From Synaphobranchus kaupii (Eukaryota; Chordata; Actinopteri; Anguilliformes; Synaphobranchidae), in contig CM056387.1 in assembly GCA_029718625.1 (NCBI GenBank), positions 38,902,512 to 38,966,511 on the forward strand: a DNA stretch of 64,000 nt, read 5' to 3'. The stretch's first letter is position 1. Every line of letters begins with the position of its first letter. Below the pieces are notes generated by a model, which was not told the origin of the DNA, did not search any database, and saw only the letters and a program-made list of their open reading frames with translations. Positions 12,398-24,420 of the stretch are shown here, in pieces. Both the position numbers and the translations under genes were made by a program.

Positions 12398-12578
12398 AAG
12401 AGGGAACAGGAGAGGAGAGGAGAGAGCCAGGTGGAGAGATAGATTGAGAGAGGGAGGAGACAGGGAAAGAGGAAGGGAGAGAGAGGGGAAAGAGAGAGAA
12501 GAGACGGGAGAGTGGAGAGATGGTGAGAAAGAGAGGAGAGAGAGATTGAGACAGAGAGAGAGAGACAGAAGGAGGTAG
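12398..12578. repeat. GA-rich tract
   Basis: GGAGAGGA/GAGAGA purine-rich sequence for about 180 bp. Confidence 0.88.
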
Positions 12579-13066
12579 CAAGAGCAATGATAGCTAAGGA
12601 GGAGGCATGGGCCCAGCCGAGCCAATCAGATGCGTCCAGTGGCCGACCTACTGGCACAGCCAATCAAGAGCACCCAGAGAGAGACAAATCTACTGATGCT
12701 TTTGTGGCACCAAACAACGCTCATTTTCCCCTCCCTCCTTTTTCTATTTTTTTTTTTTTTTTTATAGAGGAGAGCAGGCTGCCATGGCAACAAAGCATCT
12801 CTCTCTGACTTGAGCAGCCCCAATGGCACCTGAGTGGGGCATTAGTGGCATCCCGCCAGCCGCTAACGCCCGCGTTAGACCCTCCTCTGCTGTGGAGAGG
12901 CTCCCAGGACAGCTAGCCGCCAGAGTGTGGGGATGGGGGTGGGGGGGGGCGTAACTAAGGACTACCGAGCACTGACTGACCCTGCTGTTAAACCCCAGCT
13001 GGTCTGAATGCGCCCGACGTGCAGCCCGCCTCACTGGCCATTATCAGCCATTTGTGTCTGAAGGAC

Positions 13067-13082
13067 AGGAGAGAGAGAGAGA

Positions 13083-13131
<49 letters not shown>

Positions 13132-13350
13132 TGAGGGAGAGAGAATGAGTAAGTGAGTGAGAGGGAGTGAGAGAGAGGGAGAGGGAGTGAGTGAAGGAGG
13201 GAGGAAGAGAGGCAGAAAGGGAGTGAGTGAGGGAGAAATGGAGAGAGAAAGAGATAGAAAGGGGGGGAGCAAGAGAGCAGATCAGAGACAAGAGGGCAAG
13301 AGAGAGGGAGGGAGGGAGGGAGGGAGAGAGGGAGAAAGAGAAACAGACAA
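13067..13350. repeat. GA-rich tract with (GTGA) and (GGGA) subrepeats
   Basis: A pure GA run at 13072-13127, then GTGAGTGAG segments and GGGAGGGAGGGAGGGA at about 13307-13325. Confidence 0.92.
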
Positions 13351-13764
13351 CGATATATTTCACAGGGCTGCTGGAGATGTCCTCTGCAGTACAGATCAAT
13401 AGCCTGCCACACCACAGCACACTCAGCGCCTCGGTCAGGGTCCCAAACTCAGGGTGTGGCCCCTGCCGTCCGTCCGTCCGTCTGTCCGTCCGTCTGTGCT
13501 GCGGACAGACAACAGCGCACTCCCAGATTCCTGTAACCCCCCCTGCCTGGCAATCTCACACAAACAGCACTCCCTGCTGGCGTGCGTGTGCATGTGCGTG
13601 CGCGTGGCAGGCCGCAGACACCGCCAGTAAAGCGATACGCGCGATTACACCAACCGGAGGAAGGTTTTTCTTTGTTATCGGAGAACGAGGTGAGGGGGGG
13701 CTGTCCTGGGAATTCACCCCGGCATCGCGGCCCGGCAGCACGGCTAATTGGTCTGCGCGCAAAC

Positions 13765-13872
13765 CCCCGGGTTCCTGGATCATTTGAATATTATTGACCG
13801 CGTAAGTATGCGCTAATGAGGGAATATTGAAAAATATAAATCATGGACAGCGAATAGGGCCGGGCACACTAC
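13765..13872. promoter_or_regulatory. Candidate conserved regulatory island
   Basis: Contains GGATCATTTGAATATTATTG, GTAAGTATGCGCTAATGAGG and AATATAAATCATGGAC; AT-rich and non-repetitive between GC-rich and TG sequence. Confidence 0.3.
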
Positions 13873-13909
13873 GTATAAATCCTGTCTGCCTCGCTAACAT
13901 CCCCGCCAA

Positions 13910-13913
<4 letters not shown>

Positions 13914-13941
<28 letters not shown>
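13914..13941. repeat. (GT)n microsatellite
   Basis: GT run followed by GCATGCGTATGCATG. Confidence 0.95.
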
Positions 13942-14228
13942 CATGCGTATGCATGTGTGACCAAGAGCGAGAAAGAGAGAGAGACTGAAAGAAAGAGACA
14001 GAGGCGGCTGGGGCTCGTATCCCATGGGCCTCCCTGCACACTCCAGCGCAGACAGCGTTCCAACCGACGGGGACCTCCTTTCGCGTCGCACCGCGCCGGA
14101 AAAGGCGGCTTCGCGGTTTTTACACCAGAAAAAAAGGGGGAGCGATCTTGGAGACGTGCGGGAGACGGGCAGATCTCGTCTGAAGACGTCTGTGTTCCCA
14201 CAGACCTCTCAGTGAGCTCTTCTCAAAC

Positions 14229-14276
14229 AGAAGTGTGTGCGTGTGCGTGTGAGTCTGTGTGTGTGTGTGTGTGTGT
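14229..14276. repeat. (GT)n microsatellite
   Basis: GT run with GC and TCT interruptions; a reverse-sense AC run lies about 210 bp downstream (14489-14521). Confidence 0.92.
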
Positions 14277-14488
14277 CCACTCCCCCCTCCACAAACAGCC
14301 TGGTCGTACGTGCGCGTAACGTTCCCGCGTGATTGCCAACGAAGCCGCCGCACGTGTCGATTTTGAGCCACGCGGGGGCTAACAAAAGCATGGTGACCTA
14401 GCCTGAGCTAATTAAGGGATCAACCTACTGCATTACTGATGTTGCGTAAAAGAGCTTTTCCCGGTCTTGATTTCACGAGCCGTCGGCA

Positions 14489-14521
14489 ACACACACACAC
14501 ACACACCCCCACACACACACG
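14489..14521. repeat. (AC)n microsatellite
   Basis: AC run interrupted once by CCCC. Confidence 0.95.
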
Positions 14522-14847
14522 CACGTATGTTCCCGATTTAAACACAGGGCAGATACACACAATAAGATGCACATTCTGCGCCTGACTGGGACCTTACTCA
14601 GTTACATACATGTCCGTGTTTCCGTGAATCCCCCCCTCCACCCCGCTCAAAGCGGACTGCAGTGTGGAAAGGATCTCCGAGGGAAACGTGCGGTCCAGGT
14701 GGATGGGGGCGGAGTCTCTGGCGACGTGCGAGCGAGGAACGGCGGATGCGCAGCACGGTGGGGTGTAAAAAAACGGGAGGGAGCACAGCAGACTCCTGCA
14801 GGCACACTGCACTAAATAACACCGATCGAGGGAGTACTCCGCTCAAC

Positions 14848-14987
14848 TCTCTCTCTCTTTCTCCTTACTTTGTCCCTGCTCTCTCTCTCTCTCCCCCTCT
14901 CCTTGTCTCCCTCTTCCTCAATCGCTCTCTTTCTCTCTTCCCTCTCTCTCCCTGTCTCCCTCTTCCTCGCTGTCTCTGTACCCCAGT
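14848..14987. repeat. CT-rich pyrimidine tract
   Basis: CTCTCT with CCCTCTTCCTC subunits; near-duplicate segments TCTCCCTCTTCCTC near 14906 and 14956. Confidence 0.9.
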
Positions 14988-15788
14988 CAGCCTCTCTCAC
15001 AGCAGACGGCAGTGTGCAGAAGGAACTGGGTCAATGCAGATTTTCTGCGCGGCTTGGCGTGGTGCGGTGTGGACCGTGCCAGTGTGGACCCTTGCGCTCC
15101 CTGCCGAGGGCTCGTGGAGACGCGAGGCCGGCGCTCGTGCGCTCGGCAAGCGGCGTGAGGGCTGTCGCTCCCGTCTGCGTCAGACTGTTCGGAGTGACGG
15201 CGCTCCTCCGCCGAGCCTCGCCCGCATTTGGCACGCACCCCTGGCTCGCTGACCTCTGGGAGACCCCGTTGCCATGGCGCCGGACCTCCCGACAATCGTC
15301 ACGGCGATACGCGCCGGCCTCAGGCAACCTGATTTGCATGTTTCCTTAAACAGTTGTGAACGACACCCCAGTACACTTCCTCTTAATAAAAGCAGCGCCC
15401 GATCGCGACTCCATCGCTGCCAGCTAAACTGATCTTTTGAGAAAAAAATAAAATAAAATATGAAAACAGCTGCTCTCCTCATTCTCTCATCAACTCCACA
15501 TTTTTATTTCTGAAACTTAGCAAAGCAATCAACCGGCAACGAGACTCATTGTTAATCTTCCATATTAATCACCTGTGCCAAATTTAAAAAATAAAAACAA
15601 ACTCGGGCACGGCTAGTGATGAGGGGGCCCGAATCTGTCTCCGCAGCAAACTGGGGGGAACCTGGGACCCAGCACACCCCTAGACGGCCAAGTCCCAGCA
15701 AGGCGCTATATCGCCATGCGGGGATTCTCACGTTATATGCGGCGCGACAGGCTCCACTGGCCGGGAACAAAAGAAGAATTAATAACCA

Positions 15789-15841
15789 TGAGGGGGTGAG
15801 GAGATGAGGAGATGAGGAGATGAGGAGATGAGGAGATGAGC
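15789..15841. repeat. 8-bp tandem repeat (GAGGAGAT)n
   Basis: About six perfect copies of GAGGAGAT in tandem. Confidence 0.92.
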
Positions 15842-16844
15842 GGTGCTTTGGGTCCGCGTGCGGGAGAACCAATCAAGCCCTAATCGCGTGATACAGGGGA
15901 AGGAAGGGAGACGCCCCCTCAACGCGGGACTAACGATCCCCGCTGCGTCCTAACAGGACCGGCTTGGACGCCGCACCGTTCTGCGTTTCCCGATGTTCTG
16001 ACAAGATTTGACGTTGCGTCACAGTGGGACTTATTTGGCTTAGCATACTGCAGGGGCCTAAAATCCCCCTCATACTGCAAACATTCGCATGAATTTAACA
16101 CACCTGGCCCTGCTGCTCATTTTATAACTAAAAATTTCCTTTTCCAGCAAATTCTTGCTGTTTGACCCAATGAAATACCCAACGGAACAGAAGTGGTTTT
16201 GTAATATGGGTTAGGCATGTCAGGTGAGCTCGGGCTGAAAACTGATCTGGGATCTGTTAGGAACACATCGAACACGCTCGCAACAAGGCCTTTTTCGCCA
16301 CTTTCACAGAACATCTATCCTGCCCAACCCCCCCACCCCTACCCCACCCCCAACCCCCAACAATAAAAGCGAGGCTCTCCTGTGATGTAATAATCTTGGG
16401 GTTCCTTTCCATTTTATCTCCGGTGAAAGTGCGATGGCGAGAGCCAATCAGGCGGCTCGCTCTGTGAGCGCGCCACTCTCACGGACTCCCGTCTTCTACG
16501 GGGGCTGTCACGGAATTACAATCAGGCTCCGGCCTTCCGCGTCGGGTCCGTTTCCTTGCAAACCTCTGTCGGGGAGGTCCCCTTAAAGACTGGCCACCCC
16601 TCATCCTCGCAGGGAGAGAGAGAGAGCAGGGCGGGGACCATATTTGCGTCTCGCAGAACAGGCCTGTCACACACACAGGCCCTAGTGAAGGTGTGGATTT
16701 ATAAACGGTGTGCTTGCTCTGGAGGGGCAAACACGCGTGCAAACTTATGACTGCGCACGCGTGCGATAGTGCTGACGGCATGCATTCCATCCCTCCGTAC
16801 CGGGGGGGGGGGGGGGGCAAGAGATGGAGGGGTGGGGGGTGAGG

Positions 16845-17065
16845 GGAATAATTAGGAACTCCGTATAAGATGATTAATATGTGTGAAAACATCAGCATTA
16901 CCTGCCTGCATGTGAAACAGCCTGGCTATTATCAGAGGGACTTAATGCACTAAATATTCATAGACGTATCATAAAGTCTTGGGTGGAAATCGGCACCGAA
17001 GGATTCAGCCCTTCGGCATTAAACATTCCTCTTCCAGATTTTCACATTTTCGGTTCCTATTTTCC
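16845..17065. promoter_or_regulatory. Candidate conserved regulatory island
   Basis: GAATAATTAGGAAC, GATGATTAATATGTG, GGCTATTATCAGAGGG and CTAAATATTCATAGACG in about 200 bp without simple repeats, ending with ATTAAACATTCCTC (TEAD-like CATTCC). Regulatory role inferred. Confidence 0.35.
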
Positions 17066-17135
17066 CAGAAACCTTCTCAACCAGCTCACTTTACCTGCCT
17101 CTCTCCCGTGGAGTCCTTGTGTTAGCTGCTGCTGA

Positions 17136-17136
<1 letters not shown>

Positions 17137-17166
<30 letters not shown>
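17137..17166. repeat. (AAT)n microsatellite
   Basis: About ten AAT units. Confidence 0.95.
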
Positions 17167-17170
<4 letters not shown>

Positions 17171-17554
17171 GTTCTTTTTATTTTACAGTAAACTGACTAC
17201 TATCTGCAAATCAATGGTAATACGCCATCATACGACAAAAAAAATATTAATTTCAACTGTGACTGTGGAAGACTACGTTCTTCTTCACTGGGTACAGGAA
17301 CAGCTTTGCACCGTAGGAAGTAGAGAGAGACAAAACCATCTTGCACTTTGACATTGTAGAGAGATTATTTTGGAAAGACGCATGATTGTATGTTGAAGTT
17401 GTATGTATCCCTTTTTCCTCAAACACACTGTAAATACGAGTTTAGTTTGCTGTACATTTTACTCAGCAGCGAAGTGCATCAGAGCAGGTATGCAGAGTTC
17501 TGCCTGCTACAGGGGTGTGCACGATGTATACCTCGCCATTTTCACTGTGACACT

Positions 17555-17710
17555 CTGAGTCAGTGAGTGAGTGAGTCAATGAGTATGTAAGTGAGTCGTT
17601 GAGTGTGTGGGGGAGTCATTGAGTGAGTGAGTGATTGAGTGATTCATTGAGTGAGTGAGTGAGTGAGTGAGTGAGTGATTCATTGAGTGACTGAGTGAGT
17701 GAGTGACTGA
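17555..17710. repeat. (GAGT)n-rich tetranucleotide array
   Basis: GTGAGTGAGTGAG-type sequence broken by TCATTGAGT, TCAATGAGT and TCGTTGAGT variants; purest at 17648-17678. Confidence 0.9.
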
Positions 17711-18029
17711 AGTTTGTATCTTTAGAGCATCTGTAGTTACGTTTTATAGGATTAGTTCAATCTGATCTGGTCCTATCAGGTTTCTGAATGGGTTCATAGG
17801 TGATTTCACTGATGAACCACTAGAGCATTTTCTGATTTGTACTGCAGTCTCCAACCAGCGCGTCACCTGCACAAGATCATTAATCGAAAGAATAAGTAAC
17901 TGATAGTTGGTTTACTAAACACAGCACATCCACAGAAGTTTGATGGACATATTTCACGTCAGGGTATCATAACGAGTACCGTAGAACCGCAAGGTTACAG
18001 GCCTGAAAAGTGAGTGTAGTGGAGCGAGC

Positions 18030-18053
18030 GGGCGGGCGGGGCGGGCGGGCGGG
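18030..18053 (+). repeat. GGGC tandem, strong quadruplex candidate
   Basis: Six runs of three or four G separated by single C. It sits in a CpG-rich stretch just before a TGACGTC (CRE-like) site at about 18062-18068. Confidence 0.85.
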
Positions 18054-18676
18054 CGAGCGAGTGACGTCGCCGCAGTGTTAGGAGAGCGGTTCTGCCACAG
18101 ATCGAGCTGCGGACAACAAATCACTTCCCCGTCCTCATACATCTCAGGCAGCGAGGCCCGCTACATCATCCGCCCCGCTGACAAACAACCAGCTCCTAAT
18201 GAGCCTTTGAGAGAGATCCTCCGGAGGAGGTGGTGGGGAGGAGGCGAGGGGGTGGGTGGGTTCAGCCGGAGGGCACAGGACCTTCTGCACGCCGGCTGCA
18301 GGCTTCGGCCGCGTCCTTCGCGTCCGCCGACAGCGCGTCCAGGTCGACGCGAAGCGCCGACGAGCACTCGGAACACTAGGAAAATTCTAACGTTCAAATG
18401 CTGGGCTATATCAGTGAGGGCTCACAAACCCCCAAAATGGGCGGGGCCGTCCATCACGAGTTATGAGTGACTCCCTGAATTGAGCCGATCAGGTTTGCCG
18501 TGGAGAGGGGGTACGCTTTGAGGGGTTTACACAAGTCAGTGATCGACAATCCACGATGGCTCCACCTATTACTCGGTTGATTGAGTCCCACCTATTCAAA
18601 GATTAGTCACTGTGAAAGCGAGCGATCGCCGAGTGTCCTCCAAATAGCCCAGAACAAGAAAAAGATCCTATCATCA

Positions 18677-19176
18677 NNNNNNNNNNNNNNNNNNNNNNNN
18701 NNNNNNNNNNNNNNNNNNNNNNNNNNNNNNNNNNNNNNNNNNNNNNNNNNNNNNNNNNNNNNNNNNNNNNNNNNNNNNNNNNNNNNNNNNNNNNNNNNNN
18801 NNNNNNNNNNNNNNNNNNNNNNNNNNNNNNNNNNNNNNNNNNNNNNNNNNNNNNNNNNNNNNNNNNNNNNNNNNNNNNNNNNNNNNNNNNNNNNNNNNNN
18901 NNNNNNNNNNNNNNNNNNNNNNNNNNNNNNNNNNNNNNNNNNNNNNNNNNNNNNNNNNNNNNNNNNNNNNNNNNNNNNNNNNNNNNNNNNNNNNNNNNNN
19001 NNNNNNNNNNNNNNNNNNNNNNNNNNNNNNNNNNNNNNNNNNNNNNNNNNNNNNNNNNNNNNNNNNNNNNNNNNNNNNNNNNNNNNNNNNNNNNNNNNNN
19101 NNNNNNNNNNNNNNNNNNNNNNNNNNNNNNNNNNNNNNNNNNNNNNNNNNNNNNNNNNNNNNNNNNNNNNNNNNNN
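18677..19176. other. Assembly gap of exactly 500 N
   Basis: Five hundred undetermined bases. The round length suggests a placeholder, so the true size is unknown. A long TG array starts directly after it, which probably caused the break. Reading frames across it are artefacts. Confidence 0.99.
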
Positions 19177-19202
19177 GTGTGTCTGTGTCTGTGTGTGTGT
19201 GT

Positions 19203-19236
<34 letters not shown>

Positions 19237-19401
19237 CTGTGTGTGTTTTTCAGTGTGTGTGTATTTGTGTAATATATGTGTTTGTGTGTGTGTCCGTATC
19301 TATTTACGTGTGTGTGTGTGTTTCTGTGTGTTTGTCTGTCCATCCGTGTGTGTGTATGTGTGTGTGTGTTTTGTCCATGTATGTGTGTGCACTTGTGTGT
19401 G

Positions 19402-19467
<66 letters not shown>

Positions 19468-19546
19468 CGCGTATCTATTTTCTGTGTGTTTGTCTGTGTG
19501 TGTGTGTGTTTGTGTTTGTCCATGTATGTGTGTGCATGTGTGTGTG

Positions 19547-19577
<31 letters not shown>

Positions 19578-19655
19578 TTGTGTGTCTCTCTGTGTGTCTG
19601 TCTGTGCGTGCGTGTGTGTGTGTGTGTGTCTGTCCGTGTGTGAGTGTGTGTGAGT
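19177..19655. repeat. Long interrupted TG array after the gap
   Basis: Almost 480 bp of TG with TC, TA and TTT interruptions, and a CG stretch at 19459-19470 (GCGCGCGCGCG). Duplicated blocks such as GTCCATGTATGTGTGTGCA (near 19372 and 19517) show segmental spread. Confidence 0.93.
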
Positions 19656-20154
19656 GTTTCTTCTCGTCTCTAATAGACGTGGGGAGTGAATGCGCCTCAC
19701 ATTTACGGGCTCTTTAATGGCCTGTGTGGAGTCTTTAGCAGCCCTGAATCCCGAGCCCTTTCTGCCAGATAATTGCACTTTGAGTCTTTTGCCTCTTCTT
19801 TCGCCTGAAAACCAAGCTTATTGCAGCTGAGAGAATCTCCCACAAAAACCGCAAGTTGTCCTTGTGCATAAAAGTAGATTCTGCACTTCAACACCTTTTC
19901 AAATTAATATTTGTGATGGGTCTATTCTGCAGCCCGGAGTTTTCTCTTCTCGGCTTTGTTCCCATGTTTGATGTAATGGATGGAAGGACAAAAAGGAGAG
20001 CCCAGAGAGTGTGTGAAAATGGTAGTTAAGTGGGCTTAAGGGGTGCTTCAGTACTTTTTGAAAGGGTTGCGGAGTGAATGGGCTCTCAGTGTGCTTAGCA
20101 GTAGGGTAGTAAACAGACAGGTCCAACACAAAGGTGCGGCCGAAACAAGCGCAA

Positions 20155-20780
20155 GCATAACCCCCCTGCCCCCCGCCCCCGCCCCTGCCCCGTCCCCCCT
20201 CCACCCCGGTGACATCTGCCCAATCCCCAGAATATAATTTTGCTTCTTTTTTTCACCCCCGCGAGAACTCTCCCCCCCCCCCCCACACCACCCCCTGTCC
20301 CGTCCCCGTCCGCGGGCCGGTTGAAACCCTTTTGTTCGGTTAATTGCGACGAGTGTTATGTGCGAGTCTCTCGGCGATCCGCTCGAGACAATCCCACAAT
20401 CGGGCGGCTTAATGAGGCGTCCTAGCGGCCCGGCTGGCCGGGCGCCTCTTTCTTCGCGACGGCGCTCTCCGCGTGCGGTCCCTCGCCCCGCCCTCTCCTC
20501 GCCGCCCCCCTTTGTCGTCGTCGTCGCCGCCGAGAAGCTTGATTTAATTCGCCTCAGAGTAACAGCGAAACCGCGCTGTAGTTTTAAATTTATTTTATTT
20601 TCGTTTTTGCGGTTCCCCCCCTTCCTGTTCAAAACCCTTTGCCCTTTGCCCGGACGCGTTCCCGCCCGCCTGCCGCCCCCCCCCCCCCCCCCCGCCTGCC
20701 CTCCCACCCCCCCCCCCCCCGATTTCACGCCTGGCCGTTCTCCGCTCCCCCCCGTACCCCAGTTCTCCCCAAATCTCCTC
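20155..20780. other. CpG-rich, C-rich patch
   Basis: Contains three long C-rich runs (20160-20205, 20271-20284, 20678-20720) and dense CpG at 20300-20570, including GTCGTCGTCGTCGCCGCCG. It could be a CpG island or an intragenic promoter. No TATA box or coding exon was recognised. Confidence 0.5.
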
Positions 20781-20984
20781 CGAATATCCAGGTAATGAGC
20801 TGCAGTTATCAGCAGCCAGGGTTTGAAGCATGTGCTTCACATTGTCATTCCAGTAAGCAAGAGGGCCGGCCTCATGGGTCAAACGACTGATCTCGTCCCC
20901 CGCGCGCCGTACGAGATATGCACTTTTCCCGCTCTTTCTCCTCTTCGCGGGACCGCACGTCTGCTTAAGATGATGACGTTTTAA

Positions 20985-21125
20985 AACGATTCATAAAAAA
21001 AAACCGCAAAATATTCATGAGCCGAAATATTATGAGTTCATTATATTCCAGTTCTTATGAAGATTAATTAATAACCCTACTTCATGTCGTCGAGTGATTT
21101 TAATTTATAAGCCCAAATCTACACT
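20985..21125. promoter_or_regulatory. Candidate conserved regulatory island
   Basis: ATATTCATGAGCC, TATTATGAGTTCATTATATT, GAAGATTAATTAATAACC and GATTTTAATTTATAAGCCC; dense TAAT cores right next to the CpG-rich patch. Confidence 0.35.
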
Positions 21126-21922
21126 TGTATGAAGTTGTATGAAGGGCAGTGTTTTTTTTTTTTTCCCCTCTCCCCAGCCCTTTTCCCTAATCACACTGTT
21201 ACTACAAAAGACTGGGTCCATTATTACTTCTGTACGGCAGAAGAAAGGGACCAAGGAGGGGACAGGGGTTGCCGCAGTTTGACACCGGACAATTAATCTT
21301 CCCGTAAGCGTTGTCAGCCGCGAACGGACACAAATGGATCGCTCCCATTAACCGGGGGAGTGTAGGTAGGGGTTTTAACAAGCGTTTACGAGAGTCCATT
21401 TTCTCGCTAATGAAAAGGGGAATACGCGTCTCCCTGCGTAAGCCAGGAATATACACTTAAAGTTCTGTCCTCTCTCCCCCGCCTCTGGGCGCGCTCGGCT
21501 CGTGTCTCCGCGACGCGAGCGCGCGGCCCGAGGACCCCCAGCCGCCGCCCGGCCCGGCCCTTCCGAATTAATTAGAGAGCCTCAGAGCTCCGACCCACGC
21601 CTGTTTGTTTGGGGTAGAGAGGACGTATCTGAGGAGAAATAACAGCCCTAATCTTGTGTAGTGCAGACCTAGAGCGCTCTGGCGAGGACCTGTGCGTACG
21701 CAGGGGCAGTGCTCGGCAGAGTCCGACTGTCCCTGATGCACTGCGGAACTTCTGCTTGCGTGTAACAGCCTGTGCCAAGTGGGACTTAGAATATTACGCA
21801 TTCATTCACGCATTCAACCGGATGTGAGTGAAAAGGCGTGCGTTCGTCTGTCTGTGTGTCGACGTGAGTATGCCAGCGGGTTTGTACGGCATTGTGCAGT
21901 GTGTGCGTACATGCATATGCTT

Positions 21923-21925
21923 TTA

Positions 21926-21956
<31 letters not shown>

Positions 21957-22073
21957 CATCTGTATGTGTATGTGTGTTTAGGTGTTTTTTTGTGTGTGGG
22001 CGGGTGTGTGTGTGTGAGAGAGAGAGAGCATCTGTATGTGTATGCGTGTTTAGATGTTTTTTTGTGTGTGGGC

Positions 22074-22134
<61 letters not shown>

Positions 22135-22200
22135 CATCTGTATGTGTATGTGTGTTTAGGTGTTTTTTTGTGTGTGGGCGGGTGTGTGTGGGTATGTGTC
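21923..22200. repeat. Compound minisatellite, about 70-bp unit in a TG array
   Basis: Three copies of a unit made of a GA run, CATCTGTATGTGTATGTGTG, TTTAGGTGTTTTTTTGTGTG and GGCGGGTGTG start near 21949, 22017 and 22122. A TG expansion separates copies two and three. The second copy differs by two substitutions. Confidence 0.9.
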
Positions 22201-23162
22201 TGCATTGTCTGCATGTGTACGCTTGTAGCACACATATGTACTTTTCCGTGTGCCTGTTTTTGTGTGGGTGGGTGAGCGCTCATTACCATGTGTCTGGGGT
22301 GCCTGCATGGGCCCCCCCCCCCCCCCTATTCTGTGTGATCTCTTCTTCGGTCCCTGACGCGTGAGGACCCCCAGAATCCTCTCCTGCTGACGGGGTGTTT
22401 CAAAGCCGCGCGCGTGTTTGTGGGTCCTCCTCCCGTACTCACTGGCACGTCCTGTTTGCACTCACCCTCGTGTGTACACTCTCTGAGAGAGGAGCCGGGA
22501 TTCAAGGGCTCGGTTTTTTTGTGTCTGATAAGAGGTCGTCTTCGTCAAAAATCTGCCACTAAGACGAAAAGAAGATCCTGGTTCTTTCCCTCAACGCCTG
22601 TTTTTTTTTTTTTTTTTTGAAAAGATGTAAACAACCCCCCGTTTTCTGTTCACTGGTTCGGCCTACCAGGTTAAAAACATTCAGAGGGAAGTTGGAAGCG
22701 CTTAAATGGCTCGTGAGGTGTGGTTTACCTTAGCGGTTTATCTGGTGATTGGGTCCCCGTTTGAACACATCGGCAGCGGTCACGTGATTCTTTTATTTAT
22801 TTATTTATTTTTTCGAAACCAGACGCTGAGACGCACCGTTTCTCAAGGACTGAATACAAAAGGCGGCGTTCAACACTAGACTAAATTGTGACGAATGCGA
22901 TATTTGTTTTTTCGTTACTGTATTGGTACTGGTCTTAACTGTATGTGACCCAGTGAGCTGTGGCTTCTACGTGCCGTAGGCAGCTCTGCCAGGGCATAAT
23001 TAGCCTCACTCAGACGCATGAGTGAAAGTAACACAGTCCTTATTGAAATGGAATACATTGCGGTATACTGTGTGATGCATATGTGGATTAGAGGGAGGGG
23101 GCAGGGGTTCAGACGGCTGGTGACACTTCCTCTCGTGGACCTGCTGAGCCCTACACAGGCCT

Positions 23163-23197
<35 letters not shown>

Positions 23198-23275
23198 ACA
23201 CATACACGCGCACACACGCACGCACACACATACACACGCACACACGCGCACCTAAAAATATAAACTCTCCAAGCA
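23163..23275. repeat. CA array
   Basis: Pure AC run at 23164-23193, then ACGCGCACACACGCAC variants. Confidence 0.93.
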
Positions 23276-23639
23276 CACACACTTGTCACATATACGAACG
23301 GACACCCGGTCCCTGGCAGAGGGGGATGGAGAAACGGAGAGGATATTTATGCAGAATTTATTTCACATTTGCATTTCTTTTTTTTTTCTTTTTTTTTTCT
23401 TTTTTTTACCTCGCGAGCATCTGAGTCGTCCGGATCGGCGGCGTTTGGCCACAACCGGGCCTGTCTGCGAGAATCCTCGACGCATTTCGACCGTCGAGTC
23501 CCCGGATCTCAGGGAAAAGGGTCTTGAGCGATTAATCCCGTCCTGTTTTTAGTAGCTGCGGTGTGTGTGCGTGACGGCGCAGGGGGTGTGTGTTAAGCCT
23601 CTTTATTCTACTGGAGAGTGAACGCTAAGCAATACAAGC

Positions 23640-23745
23640 AACGGCGACCCATTAAAAGCCCGATTATTTAATGCGCGGTATTGCGTCTGTTATTCGATAG
23701 CAAAATTACAAAATTAGCGGCTGACCTGGCCTCTTCTGTTTTCAG
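23640..23745. promoter_or_regulatory. Candidate conserved regulatory island
   Basis: CCCATTAAAAGCCCGATTAT, TTTAATGCGCGGTATTG, AAATTACAAAATTAGCGGC; compact and non-repetitive. Confidence 0.3.
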
Positions 23746-23868
23746 CTGTAAAGATTCAACACTAAAATATAGCTTATGGGGTTGAGTGCAGAGTTTAGTC
23801 GATGTGATAATACAACAGTTAGTAGTGAGGATAGTGTACACCCAGAATGTGTATAAATATATATATTA

Positions 23869-23894
23869 TGTATTATTATTATTATTATTATTAT
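23869..23894. repeat. (ATT)n microsatellite
   Basis: About eight ATT units after a TATATA segment. Confidence 0.92.
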
Positions 23895-24214
23895 GAGCTG
23901 TAATGATATGGGTAAAAGGGCACAGTGATATGTAGGTTTGGGGGCTCTGTCATGGCGGAGATCGTCTCCGTAGGGCTGTCGTGCCGGAAAAAACCCCATT
24001 ATAAAGTTGGGGTGTCAGGGCCGGAGCGCGGGAGGCAGGAGTGCAAAGCGGGCATCATTAAGCCGATAGCGCCACGCTGACCCGCGGTGTCACGGCTGGA
24101 GGGGGTGGGGGGTGGAGTCGGGGTGGAGGGAGGGGGCGGGGGGGGGGGGGGGTTTGTTTGCCATTCCGCGCTGGATGTTTTATCCTCTCCCGGGGGAATA
24201 AGAGAAGATGCTAT

Positions 24215-24420
24215 TTCACCTTTTCCGCGGCAAAACATTTTAATTATATCTCCTCCCGCGCCGCGCGCCTCGGTAACCGGGGGGGACCTGACACTGATGC
24301 ATGAGCTGATAAATGCGCAAACACTGGAGATGAGATTAACAAAGATTTTGAGTAAAGGGTGACAGCTAATTTTGCGGCGCATTCCACGTCCGATTCGGGA
24401 GTGACGCTTTGATAGAACGC
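24215..24420. promoter_or_regulatory. Candidate conserved regulatory island
   Basis: Includes TGCATGAGCTGATAAATGCG, GAGATTAACAAAGATTTTG (ACAAAG, SOX/TCF-like), GACAGCTAATTTTGCGGCGC. Placed directly after a poly-G tract at 24137-24152. Confidence 0.35.

Larger units (their letters stand above)
14990..17136. other. Intronic sequence with a CpG-rich part
   Basis: 15030-15330 is CpG-rich (possible CpG island or GC-rich element) with no recognised exon; poly-G at 16801-16817. Confidence 0.45.

Noticed and set aside
12017..12625. Minus-strand frames of about 200 codons rich in Ser/Leu and His/Thr
   Set aside because: Translation of TG and GA arrays; overlapping frames all stay open because of dinucleotide repeats.
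13453..13500. CCGT tandem as a telomere-like repeat
   Set aside because: Only a few CCGT/CTGT units; not a telomeric TTAGGG array.
18581..19717. 378-codon frame across the first gap
   Set aside because: Made of 500 N and a TG array (Cys/Val alternation).
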